Shown here: in pieces, positions 20,555 to 29,425 of the stretch
Numbering within the stretch: position 1 is the first letter of the stretch
Layout: every line of letters begins with the position of its first letter
Origin: an uncultured SAR92 cluster bacterium
GTDB lineage: Bacteria; Pseudomonadota; Gammaproteobacteria; Pseudomonadales; Porticoccaceae
Length of the DNA stretch: 64,000 nucleotides
Direction: 5' to 3'
NCBI GenBank assembly: GCA_902527245.1
Contig: CABZOI010000003.1
Coordinates: 95,718-159,717, forward strand
Program-made: the position numbers and the translations under genes
Notes under the pieces: generated by a model
The model's input: the letters and a program-made list of their open reading frames with translations, nothing else
What the model was told of the DNA's origin: nothing
Database searches by the model: none

Positions 20555-21048
20555 CTTTGGGCGATTTTTTCTACTAATTTCAAAGTTGCATCTATCGTTA
20601 GGGGTGTTGTATCAACTTTATAATCAAAATACTTCATATACAGCTTCTGTCTTTCTTTAAATAGGCTCGAAAAGCTTTGGCCAGGTCTTTTAGTTATGCC
20701 TCGTGTGGCGAAATTTGTAATTCTTTTCTCAATTTCATTTTGATCAACGTTTAAGAAGATAATTTTTGCTTTTTTTCCTAGGTGATTCATGCTTTGCTCT
20801 GAATAAACCGCACTTCCACCCGTTGCAATAACCTTGTTTTCTATGTTTTCACGAAGAATCACTTTCTCCTCTATCGATCTAAGCTTTAAGTAACCGTTGA
20901 CATCAAGGTAGTTTTGTATCGATTGTTTGATCTCATGCTCGATTAATCTATCTGTGTCCACGAACGCGAGATTGAGTTTGTCAGATAATAGTTTGCCTAT
21001 GGTGCTTTTTCCGGCTCCTGGCATTCCAATTAAAACTATGCTTTTCAT
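20551..21048 (-). CDS. Shikimate kinase-like protein (divergent AroK paralogue)
   Basis: 165 residues. A P-loop GMPGAGKST near residue 8, the DTD motif (FVDTDRLIE) near 32 and a C-terminal RQKLY match the SKI family. Two positions differ from biosynthetic AroK: the substrate loop is ATGGSAV instead of ATGGGxV, and the lid reads RGITKRPGQ. The gene stands alone, not beside aroB as AroK normally does. It may be a second shikimate kinase or a family member with another small hydroxyl substrate. Confidence 0.75.
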   Translation of the reverse strand: MKSIVLIGMPGAGKSTIGKLLSDKLNLAFVDTDRLIEHEIKQSIQNYLDVNGYLKLRSIEEKVILRENIENKVIATGGSAVYSEQSMNHLGKKAKIIFLNVDQNEIEKRITNFATRGITKRPGQSFSSLFKERQKLYMKYFDYKVDTTPLTIDATLKLVEKIAQS

Positions 21049-21201
21049 TGCGGTTTATTGTACATGGTGATCATTAATTCTGTCAGCTCGTATCTAATGA
21101 ACTCATTTCACATCTCTGACTGAATAATCTTATTCAAAGTTAATACGATTTGATAAACAAGTTGTATACTTGGACGGGTAGAGTTTTCGATAAACATAGT
21201 T

Positions 21202-22083
21202 ATGTCACATTTTAAAAAAATAGGCATTTATGCAAAAAACCGGACATCTAGTGTCATTTCTGCAATAAAGAAGTTAGAAAAATCATTGGAGTCTTTTGGT
21301 TGTAACATTTTTTTTGAAAAAACATCAGGATTACAACTTGGAATCAAAAGAGATACATTCCTAGAAATTGATTCCTTCTGCGATGAGATTGATCTTTGTA
21401 TTGTGGTTGGAGGGGATGGAAGTATGCTCTCTGCATGTAGGAGAATTGCCCATGCTAATGTGCCTTTGCTCGGTGTGAATCTGGGACGTCTGGGCTTTCT
21501 GACTGATATCTCTCCAAGTGAGATCGATAATCTGATTTTGCCAGTTTTAAGCGGAAATTATAAATCAACAACGCGATTTTTGTTGGAAGTGTCTGTTCAG
21601 AGACAATCAATACAGATTGGTAACGAAATAGCGGTGAACGATATTGCACTTCATCCTGGTATGGCAGTCAAAATGATGAGCTTTGAATTGAATGTCGATG
21701 GTGAATTTGTTTACAGTCAAAGTTCAGATGGTTTAATAGTCGCTTCACCTACCGGCTCGACTGCATATGCGCTTTCTGCTGGAGGCCCCCTAGTTTATCC
21801 AACCTTGAACGCGATCGTTGTAGTGCCAATGAACCCTCATACGCTCAGCAGCAGACCGATAGTTCTTGAGAGTTCTTCGGTGTTGCAAATTATAGTGAGT
21901 GATGTCAACAAGCTAAATCCCGTTATTACTTGCGACGGCCAAACTGATTTAAGCACACATCCTGGTGATCTGATTACGATAAGTAGACATAAAAATGAAG
22001 TTACTCTAATACACCCAAAAGACAGCAATTTTTATGATGCATGTAGATCAAAATTGGGATGGGGCAATAAGTTATCGACATGA
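21202..22083 (+). CDS. nadK: NAD kinase
   Basis: 293 residues. The ATP-NAD kinase signature VVGGDGSMLSACR is near residue 69, followed by GVNLGRLGFLTDI, NDIALHP and the glycine-rich SPTGSTAYALSAGGP. It makes NADP from NAD and ATP in the cytoplasm. The stop overlaps the rhomboid start in an ATGA, so the downstream gene is probably translationally coupled. No strong ribosome site is seen before the ATG. Confidence 0.96.
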   Translation: MSHFKKIGIYAKNRTSSVISAIKKLEKSLESFGCNIFFEKTSGLQLGIKRDTFLEIDSFCDEIDLCIVVGGDGSMLSACRRIAHANVPLLGVNLGRLGFLTDISPSEIDNLILPVLSGNYKSTTRFLLEVSVQRQSIQIGNEIAVNDIALHPGMAVKMMSFELNVDGEFVYSQSSDGLIVASPTGSTAYALSAGGPLVYPTLNAIVVVPMNPHTLSSRPIVLESSSVLQIIVSDVNKLNPVITCDGQTDLSTHPGDLITISRHKNEVTLIHPKDSNFYDACRSKLGWGNKLST

Positions 22084-22679
22084 GTAACTCAGATAGTCTT
22101 ATTTTGTTGCGCCAGAGAATTAAGCAAAGTCCGATTGTATCTTTGCTAATAACCCTCTCTTTTTTGGGTTGGCTTCTAGTAAGTATCGACTTCATGTTTG
22201 CAGTAAGTTTCTTAAGTTTTCAGCCAGAATTTGGGATGGGTTCATTGCGATATATTACACCGATATTTTTACATTTTGGTTTGATCCATCTCGCCTTTAA
22301 CTGTTTATGGCTAGCTTTATTGGGAGAAAAAATTGAGACTCACTTAGGATCTATTCACTTGTTACTCGTTGTCATAGTAACTTCTATTATTTCCAATTAC
22401 TCTCAGTTCTATTGGTCAGGATCTTCAAATTTTGGAGGTATGTCGGGTGTTGTCTATGCGCTTCTCGGATATTTGTGGGCAGCAGCAAGATTCACTAATA
22501 ATCAAAAATTAAAATTACCAGCAGGTATATTTGGTTTTATGATTGGCTGGTTGTTCCTCTGTATGACACCTATTATTCCATTTGTTTTTGGCTCTGGCAT
22601 TGCCAATGCTGCGCATCTGGGAGGGTTATTATCAGGAATGATTTTAGGGTTTATTTTTAGTTTCTTGACAGTGAAGTAG
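22080..22679 (+). CDS. Rhomboid-family intramembrane serine protease
   Basis: 199 residues with about six hydrophobic helices. The catalytic dyad is visible: Ser in FGGMSGVVYAL near residue 122 and His in NAAHLGGLLSG near 179. The loop HFGLIHLAFNCLW is the conserved segment of helix 2. Rhomboids cleave membrane segments inside the bilayer; the substrate here is unknown. The start overlaps the nadK stop (ATGA). Confidence 0.9.
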   Translation: MSNSDSLILLRQRIKQSPIVSLLITLSFLGWLLVSIDFMFAVSFLSFQPEFGMGSLRYITPIFLHFGLIHLAFNCLWLALLGEKIETHLGSIHLLLVVIVTSIISNYSQFYWSGSSNFGGMSGVVYALLGYLWAAARFTNNQKLKLPAGIFGFMIGWLFLCMTPIIPFVFGSGIANAAHLGGLLSGMILGFIFSFLTVK

Positions 22680-22704
22680 ATAGCAATCGTTAGATAAGTG
22701 AAAT

Positions 22705-22950
22705 ATGAATGACATAGATTTGATAAAAACTATTACGCCGGATATTTATGAGCGTTTTAAAAAGGCGATTGAAACTGGAAAGTGGAATGATAGAACTCTG
22801 CTGACTGAAGATCAAAAAGCTATCACGCTTCGCGCAATCATCTTATATGAACAAGTTCATCTGCTCGAACATGAGCGAGTAGGTTTTACTGGTTCTAATA
22901 ATTGTGGAAAAAAAGCGGCAAGTGACCAGGTTTTGAAGTGGTCTGATTAG
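22705..22950 (+). CDS. DUF1315 protein (YeaC-like)
   Basis: 81 residues. The pattern ITPDIYERFKKAIETGKW followed by LTxDQK resembles the opening of E. coli YeaC (DUF1315). It is soluble and has no known function. Gene position after rhomboid and before pepN, all rightward with short gaps, suggests one transcript. The C-terminal half has two cysteine-free lysine-rich turns and one Cys near residue 68. Confidence 0.82.
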   Translation: MNDIDLIKTITPDIYERFKKAIETGKWNDRTLLTEDQKAITLRAIILYEQVHLLEHERVGFTGSNNCGKKAASDQVLKWSD

Positions 22951-22991
22951 TTGGTGACTCACTAAACATAACATTACTTCAGGAAAAGCAT

Positions 22992-25625
22992 ATGAAAGAT
23001 GGCAATCCATCAACAATTTATTTAAAAAATTATACTCAATCAAACTTTTTGATTGAGAAAACAGATTTAAAATTTGAGCTAAACGATGAAATTTCTTTTG
23101 TTACATCAAATTTGGTAGTAAGGAAAAATTTACACGTTCCAAATGTCGATCCTACACTGATGCTTCACGGTAATAAGAACCTCCAATTATTGTGGATTGA
23201 AGTCGATGGTGTAAGACTTGAGGATGACTCATTTCACAAAACTGATACGGATCTCTCAATCCCCAACATGCCAGATTCTTTTGAACTTTCAATAAAGGTA
23301 TCGATTAAACCGCAAGAAAATACAACCATGATGGGGTTATATCGTTCCAGGACCATGTTTTGTACTCAGTGTGAGGCAGAAGGTTTTAGATCTATCACTT
23401 ATTTCCTGGATAGGCCTGACGTGATGAGTGAGTATACTACAACCATAGTGGCAGATTCTCAGAGGTATCCCATTCTCCTGTCGAACGGTAATCTGATTGA
23501 TGAGGGAACTCTCAAAGACGGTAAACATTATGCTATATGGAATGATCCACATAAAAAACCTTCTTATCTTTTTGCATTAGTGGCAGGCTCTCTAAGTTTT
23601 GTTGAAGATTCTTTTAAAACAATGTCAGGAAGAAATGTAGCACTTAAAATATTTGTCGAAGAGAAGGATTTGGATAAATGTACATATGCAATGGATGCTC
23701 TTAAAAGATCGATGAGGTGGGATGAAGAGAAATATGGACGGGAATATGATTTAGATATCTTCATGATAGTCGCGGTTGATGATTTTAATATGGGTGCAAT
23801 GGAAAACAAAGGTCTGAATATTTTCAATACTTCAGCAGTTTTGGTTAATCCTGAAATAAGTACTGATGCAGCATTTCAAAGAGTGGAGGCAATTGTTGCA
23901 CATGAGTATTTTCATAATTGGTCTGGCAACAGAGTTACATGCAGAGATTGGTTTCAATTGAGCCTTAAAGAAGGCTTCACAGTATTCAGAGACGCTCAGT
24001 TTTCATCCGATATGAACTCATCGGTGGTAAAACGGATTGAGGATGTAAATTTTCTCAGAGACCATCAGTTTGCAGAAGATTCTGGTCCAATGGCTCACTC
24101 GGTTCAGCCAGATTCTTATATTGAAATCAACAATTTTTACACTGTAACGATCTATGAAAAAGGTGCCGAAGTAGTAGGCATGTACCATACTCTCTTGGGG
24201 GAGGATAAATTTCGAGAGGCAACAGATCTTTACTTCAACAGGCATGATGGTTCAGCAGCTACTGTTGAGGATTTTGTCGTGGCGATGGAGGATGTTAGTG
24301 GGCGAAATTTAAATCAGTTTAGAAGATGGTATTCTCAAGCAGGTACACCTGTTGTTACTGTTAAATCTCATTATGACGCCGCGAATAGATCTTATCGTCT
24401 TGATTTCAGTCAGAATTGTCCAGATACGCCAAATCAAAAGAATAAGAAGCCATTTTTAATCCCGATAAAGTTGGGACTCGTGTCACCAGACGGTGAAGAT
24501 ATTGGATTAAATATCGATAGGGAAAATGAAGTTATTTTCGAGTTGTCCGAGATTAATGATTCGATCTCTTTTGACAACATTGATTCTCGTCCCGTGCCGT
24601 CATTGCTTCGTGGTTTTTCTGCTCCAGTCAAGCTAGTTTATGAATATAGTAAAGAAGAGCTTTCGCATCTCGCATCTCATGATTCTGATGGATTCAGTAG
24701 ATGGGATGCTGGTAACCGTCTCTACAACATGGTTTTGCTTGATTATGTAGATTCGCTCAGTAAAGGACATGAACCACTTAAAGACGATTACGTAATTTCA
24801 GTTTTTTCCTCGATATTAGATGATCAAACAATCGAGCCTGCCGTAGCTGCACTAATGCTCCAAATACCAAGCGATAAGGCTCTTTACGGTTTACTAAGCA
24901 AGATTGATCCTCATTATGTAAGTAAGGCCAGAAAATTTGCTCGCGTAATGTTAAATGAAGCATTAAATGAAAACATTTATAGTAAATATAACCAGTTGTG
25001 TTTTGATAAGGCATTCTTGCCATCTGCTGAACAGATCGGGGAAAGAAGTTTGAAAAATACGCTTCTTAGCTACATAGTGTTAGACAAAAGTAATGGTCTA
25101 AAAACAGTTTATGATCAGTTTCAAAGTGCTACTAATATGACCGATAAAACGTCTGCACTTAACCTGTTAATCAATCATGATAAAGATGACACTTATGCCT
25201 CATCAGCGTTAGCAGATTTTTACTGTCAATATAAAAATGAAAATTTAGTCGTTAACCTTTGGCTTCAATTACAGGCTACAAACCAACAACCTGGAGGTTT
25301 GAGCAGAGTTCAATCGTTGATGGAACATGAGTCGTTTACCATTAAAAATCCTAATAAGGTCAGAAGTTTAATAGGAAGTTTTGCTTCAGGTAATCATTTC
25401 AATTTTCATGACAAATTGGGCACTGGATATGAATTTCTGGGGGAGCAGATTTTAAAACTTAATACCCTGAACCCTCAAGTTGCGGCGAGATTAGTTACGC
25501 CTTTGACTAGGTGGTCTGATTATGAAGAACCATATGCAAATTTGATGAAAAAGCAGTTGAAAGTAATTAAAGCATCCCCGGGTCTTGTCAGTGATGTTTA
25601 TGAAGTAGTAACTAAGTCACTCTAA
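22992..25625 (+). CDS. pepN: Aminopeptidase N
   Basis: 877 residues, like E. coli PepN (870). The M1 peptidase motifs are GAMENKGLNIF near residue 268 and the zinc site HEYFHNW near 302 with the second Glu in LKEGFTVFRD. The C-terminal half is the helical DUF3458-type region of bacterial PepN. It removes N-terminal residues from peptides in the cytoplasm. A possible AGGAAAA ribosome site precedes the ATG. The gene ends convergent to the symporter with 17 bases between. Confidence 0.97.
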   Translation: MKDGNPSTIYLKNYTQSNFLIEKTDLKFELNDEISFVTSNLVVRKNLHVPNVDPTLMLHGNKNLQLLWIEVDGVRLEDDSFHKTDTDLSIPNMPDSFELSIKVSIKPQENTTMMGLYRSRTMFCTQCEAEGFRSITYFLDRPDVMSEYTTTIVADSQRYPILLSNGNLIDEGTLKDGKHYAIWNDPHKKPSYLFALVAGSLSFVEDSFKTMSGRNVALKIFVEEKDLDKCTYAMDALKRSMRWDEEKYGREYDLDIFMIVAVDDFNMGAMENKGLNIFNTSAVLVNPEISTDAAFQRVEAIVAHEYFHNWSGNRVTCRDWFQLSLKEGFTVFRDAQFSSDMNSSVVKRIEDVNFLRDHQFAEDSGPMAHSVQPDSYIEINNFYTVTIYEKGAEVVGMYHTLLGEDKFREATDLYFNRHDGSAATVEDFVVAMEDVSGRNLNQFRRWYSQAGTPVVTVKSHYDAANRSYRLDFSQNCPDTPNQKNKKPFLIPIKLGLVSPDGEDIGLNIDRENEVIFELSEINDSISFDNIDSRPVPSLLRGFSAPVKLVYEYSKEELSHLASHDSDGFSRWDAGNRLYNMVLLDYVDSLSKGHEPLKDDYVISVFSSILDDQTIEPAVAALMLQIPSDKALYGLLSKIDPHYVSKARKFARVMLNEALNENIYSKYNQLCFDKAFLPSAEQIGERSLKNTLLSYIVLDKSNGLKTVYDQFQSATNMTDKTSALNLLINHDKDDTYASSALADFYCQYKNENLVVNLWLQLQATNQQPGGLSRVQSLMEHESFTIKNPNKVRSLIGSFASGNHFNFHDKLGTGYEFLGEQILKLNTLNPQVAARLVTPLTRWSDYEEPYANLMKKQLKVIKASPGLVSDVYEVVTKSL

Positions 25626-25642
25626 CTAATTTTATTACCCTA

Positions 25643-27388
25643 TTATGGATTTCTGAGGCTTTTAATTAAAGAAATTACGGATTCAGGTGGTTTTTTTGAA
25701 AAGTTACTTACAACTTTTGCCACGAAAAAGTTCAGGATCATACCAATTAAGCCGATTCCCTCTGGACTAATTCCAAAAAGCCAGTAGTCATGAGAATTAT
25801 GTTCTGGAAAGACGAACTTAAAATAAACTATGTATGAAAATGTGAATATTAAGCCGGTTAGCATGCCAGCAATTGCACCTTCTTTTGTTATTTTTTCTGA
25901 GAATATACCCATTAACAGAGCAGGGAAAAGGGATGATGCAGCAAGACCGAATGCGAAGGCTACCACTTGTGCAACAAAAGCTGGAGGATAAATGCCAAAC
26001 AATCCCGCCACACAAATAGCAATTGCTGAGGAAATTCTTGCGTATAGCAACTCTTGTCTGTCAGATATTTTTGGCATAAATGTTTTCTTTAATAAATCAT
26101 GAGAGATTGCGCTAGAGATAACCAGTAGTAAACCTGCTGCAGTCGATAATGCCGCGGCTACCCCTCCGGCAGCAACTAATGCAATGACCCAGCCAGGTAA
26201 CCCAGCAATCTCCGGATTTGCAAGAACGATGATATCTCTATCGATATAAATTTCATTATTTGAGGTTTCTGAGGGTTTATTTTCGATCAGACGTTGTCCA
26301 TGATCACCTTTCTTATCTGTAAAAATTGGTTTTGGCGGTGAAAAAGCACTACCGGGACCATATTGAATGATGCCATCATCATTCTTGTCTAGCCATGCAA
26401 TCAAACCAGTATTTTCCCAATTATTTACCCATGCTGGTGTATCTGAGTAAGGCACATCATGCAATGTATCAATGATATTGAGCCGGGCAAAACTTGCAAC
26501 AGCAGGTGCTGTTGTGTAAAGAATTGCTATGAAGACAAGTGCATAACCTGCAGATTTTCTTGCGTCTGCTACTTTTGGAACAGTAAAGAATCTGACGAGA
26601 ACGTGAGGCAATCCGGCGGTTCCAAACATCAATGCCGCAGTAATTGCGAAAACGTCTATTGATGATTTTACTCCTGATGTATATGGAGAAAACCCGAGAT
26701 CTTGAAGAATATTATCGAGCTTGGTCAGGACAGAGGTGCCTTCAGCTGAGGCAGTGCCAAGTCCTAATTGAGGTATTGGATTACCGGTAATCATAATTGA
26801 GATAAAAATTGCGGGGACTAAGTAAGCAAAAATGAGTACACAATATTGTGCAACTTGGGTGTAGGTAATACCTTTCATCCCACCGAGAACCGCATATATG
26901 AATACTATCGCCATTCCGACAATTACACCGGTATTGATATCAACTTCTAAAAATCTTGAAAATACAATTCCGACTCCTCTCATTTGACCTGCAACATATG
27001 TGAACGAAACAAAGATAAGACAGACCACCGCAACAACTCGGGCTACTCTTGAGTAATATCTCGTTCCTATAAAGTCTGGAACAGTATATTTTCCAAACTT
27101 TCTTAGATAGGGTGCTAAAAGTAGTGCCAAAAGAACATAACCACCGGTCCATCCCATAAGATACACTGATCCGTCACGTCCAAGAAAAGCAATAATTCCG
27201 GCCATTGACAAAAATGAGGCTGCACTCATCCAATCAGCCGCAGTAGCCATCCCATTTACAACTGGATTGACTCCAGAACCTGCCACGTAAAAATCCTTAG
27301 TTGATTTTACTCGTGATGCAATTGCTATGAGAATGTATAAAGCAAAGGAAAGCCCCACGAAAATATAGGTAAGCTCTTGAGTACTCAT
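25643..27388 (-). CDS. Sodium:solute symporter large subunit (VC_2705 type)
   Basis: 581 residues with 13 or so hydrophobic helices of the SSS fold. The N-terminal motif DFYVAGSGVNPVVNGMATAADWMSAASFLSMAG is characteristic of acetate/pyruvate-type symporters. A long extracellular loop (about 310-385) contains the acidic DKNDDGIIQYG, as in the VC_2705 subfamily, and may bind calcium. The family takes up small carboxylates with sodium; the substrate here is inferred only. It abuts the small-subunit gene (shared base at 27388) and must be co-translated with it. Confidence 0.88.
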   Translation of the reverse strand: MSTQELTYIFVGLSFALYILIAIASRVKSTKDFYVAGSGVNPVVNGMATAADWMSAASFLSMAGIIAFLGRDGSVYLMGWTGGYVLLALLLAPYLRKFGKYTVPDFIGTRYYSRVARVVAVVCLIFVSFTYVAGQMRGVGIVFSRFLEVDINTGVIVGMAIVFIYAVLGGMKGITYTQVAQYCVLIFAYLVPAIFISIMITGNPIPQLGLGTASAEGTSVLTKLDNILQDLGFSPYTSGVKSSIDVFAITAALMFGTAGLPHVLVRFFTVPKVADARKSAGYALVFIAILYTTAPAVASFARLNIIDTLHDVPYSDTPAWVNNWENTGLIAWLDKNDDGIIQYGPGSAFSPPKPIFTDKKGDHGQRLIENKPSETSNNEIYIDRDIIVLANPEIAGLPGWVIALVAAGGVAAALSTAAGLLLVISSAISHDLLKKTFMPKISDRQELLYARISSAIAICVAGLFGIYPPAFVAQVVAFAFGLAASSLFPALLMGIFSEKITKEGAIAGMLTGLIFTFSYIVYFKFVFPEHNSHDYWLFGISPEGIGLIGMILNFFVAKVVSNFSKKPPESVISLIKSLRNP

Positions 27389-27681
27389 TACTTAGGGGAG
27401 TGATTATCTTTGTTGTATTTTTTATCTAAAATATTCATGCGCCATGAGTAAATGAATATGAGAATGACGAACACATAAATAGATCCTTGCTGTGCAAACC
27501 AGAAACCCAACTTAAAACCGAAGAATGTAAACTGATCAAGCCAGTCAACAAGGATTATTCCAAAACCAAAAGAAACGCAAAACCAAATTACCAAGAGAAT
27601 TTTTAATAACTTTAAATTCTCTCTCCAGTATGTATTTTGATTCATAGCTTGTTTGCTCGTATTCTTCTCATTAATTTTCAT
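27388..27681 (-). CDS. Sodium/substrate symporter small subunit (DUF4212)
   Basis: 97 residues with two membrane helices. The motif YWRENLKLLKILLVIWFCVSFGFG and the later FWFAQQGS are diagnostic of DUF4212, the partner subunit of VC_2705-type symporters. The start is taken as ATG at 27681. A TTG at 27693 is in frame and would overlap the batD stop as TTGA, so coupled re-initiation from batD is also possible. Either way the symporter pair follows the Bat operon without a gap. Confidence 0.87.
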   Translation of the reverse strand: MKINEKNTSKQAMNQNTYWRENLKLLKILLVIWFCVSFGFGIILVDWLDQFTFFGFKLGFWFAQQGSIYVFVILIFIYSWRMNILDKKYNKDNHSPK

Positions 27682-27689
27682 CAGAACTT

Positions 27690-29408
27690 TCAAATCGGAT
27701 ACAGTGGTTGTAGCGATTTACTTTTATTCTTCTTAGTTTCAATTTTCGTTAGATAAGCTGTTTGAGATGATATATTTTTCTCGATAGTATGAAGATCGCT
27801 TAATTGAATTTCATTTTCAATATCTCCAAAAAGATGATTATCTAGCAAACCAAATGTAATTAAAAGATCATCATCTTTCAACATTTCTGCGATTGATTTT
27901 AATGTTATGGGCTGGATATTTGGATACGCAATCTGACCCCACTGTAGTAGGCTATTTCTAACCATTGGCATATCTTTTTTTCGTATTGCACTCTTGAGTT
28001 TCGAAAGTGCTGATTTTAGAGAATCATTTTTTTCGTCATCTGATTTATGGTTATATTTTTCTTTATTAGAAGTCGATTTCACAGTTATTTTTCGAATCAT
28101 TAGTACAACAATAAATAGCAGAGAAACATTACTTATAACTAAAAATACGATCAGGGGATTTTTATATATTGATCCATCAGAAATTGTTTGACTTAAAAAA
28201 TCACTGTCATTCTCCGAAAGTGGTATTTCTTCCAATGAGTCATCCAGATTTATTTTATTATCTGCTTTAACCGCTATCATTTGACTTGGTAGAGTCGTTG
28301 TTCGCTGGCTATTGCTTTCTGTGTCCCACCAATCGACCCTGAGCTCAGGGATTAACAAAGTTCCAGCTGCATTTGGCACGATTGCGAAAACCTCTGTTCG
28401 TTTGGCAAGAAGACCTTCAGCTGATATTTCTTGATTGATTTGAGGTTGATCAGGATACACTCGTAGATTTTCAATATTTTCGATATTAGTTGGCGGTATT
28501 TGAGCCGAGGTGTTACCTGATGCTTTAATCACAATTGTCCGTGTAATTGGCTCCCCAACGGTTGCATCATTAAAGTTTTCACTCCATCGCTGTGAAATTT
28601 CAACATTTTTGCTGGGAAGCCAATTAATCGCTGTACTCTCTGATGGGATATCTAAAACATTAATTGACAACAACTGCGTGTCTCTAATGACCTGATTTCC
28701 TCGATTGTTAAACAAACTAAATTGATTTCTTGGATCGATTTCATATGCAGAGAATCTAAGTTTTGGAATCTTCAGTTCACCAGGATTTTTTGGGTATATT
28801 GCGTATTTAATCTCTAGAGCAAGATAGTTTCTTCCGTTCAAAACTTTTTGATAGTTGGTATCTGACAATCTGTATGTTTCGGCATTTGGTATTTGGAGAC
28901 CAGTGATAGAGTAGTCTTGGAGATTAACAGCGGTAAAAAGTCGAATAGTCAGAATTATTTGTTGATTCACGTAAACTGATTTATTGTCTACCTCAGTTTC
29001 AGTAAAGATTATCTGATCACCTGGATTAAAGATCTTCGAATTATTAGCATTACGAACGTCCACTGTAATTTCATCAGTTTTCTCACCTCTGAAGGAAATC
29101 GAGGGTATTTTGAGTTTTCCTGATAACTTTGGTCTTAAAGTTAAAGTCCAGGTTGTTGAGGATTTGGTCTGTCCATTGATAGAGCTAAAACTTTGTTGTC
29201 TGTTGTTCCCCAAAATCTCGAAATCTTTGGATAGACCAGCTGTATCTGGCTCACCACTAAAAACTTGCTTGTCTAGGATCAACTCGAGTTTTAGTGTCTC
29301 ATTTACATTGATCGATGATCTATCGATTTTTGCTTTAAACTCTGCGTTTGCGAGAGAGCTATGTAAGATGAATACAAAAGTGCATATAAGAAATTTATTT
29401 ATTTTCAT
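27690..29408 (-). CDS. BatD-like protein (aerotolerance operon)
   Basis: 572 residues. Signal peptide at the N-terminus (MKINKFLICTFVFILHSSLANA), a large periplasmic beta-rich region (about 25-410) with an EXXXDNKSVYVNQQIILTIRL strand typical of BatD, one membrane helix near residue 440, and a cytoplasmic tail with helical repeats. ATG at 29408 is preferred over ATG at 29420 because GAGG lies six bases upstream of the former. BatD is thought to work with the VWA proteins BatA and BatB in the envelope; the exact role is not established. Last Bat gene before the symporter. Confidence 0.85.
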   Translation of the reverse strand: MKINKFLICTFVFILHSSLANAEFKAKIDRSSINVNETLKLELILDKQVFSGEPDTAGLSKDFEILGNNRQQSFSSINGQTKSSTTWTLTLRPKLSGKLKIPSISFRGEKTDEITVDVRNANNSKIFNPGDQIIFTETEVDNKSVYVNQQIILTIRLFTAVNLQDYSITGLQIPNAETYRLSDTNYQKVLNGRNYLALEIKYAIYPKNPGELKIPKLRFSAYEIDPRNQFSLFNNRGNQVIRDTQLLSINVLDIPSESTAINWLPSKNVEISQRWSENFNDATVGEPITRTIVIKASGNTSAQIPPTNIENIENLRVYPDQPQINQEISAEGLLAKRTEVFAIVPNAAGTLLIPELRVDWWDTESNSQRTTTLPSQMIAVKADNKINLDDSLEEIPLSENDSDFLSQTISDGSIYKNPLIVFLVISNVSLLFIVVLMIRKITVKSTSNKEKYNHKSDDEKNDSLKSALSKLKSAIRKKDMPMVRNSLLQWGQIAYPNIQPITLKSIAEMLKDDDLLITFGLLDNHLFGDIENEIQLSDLHTIEKNISSQTAYLTKIETKKNKSKSLQPLYPI

Positions 29409-29425
29409 TTTTTGCCTCATGCGTA

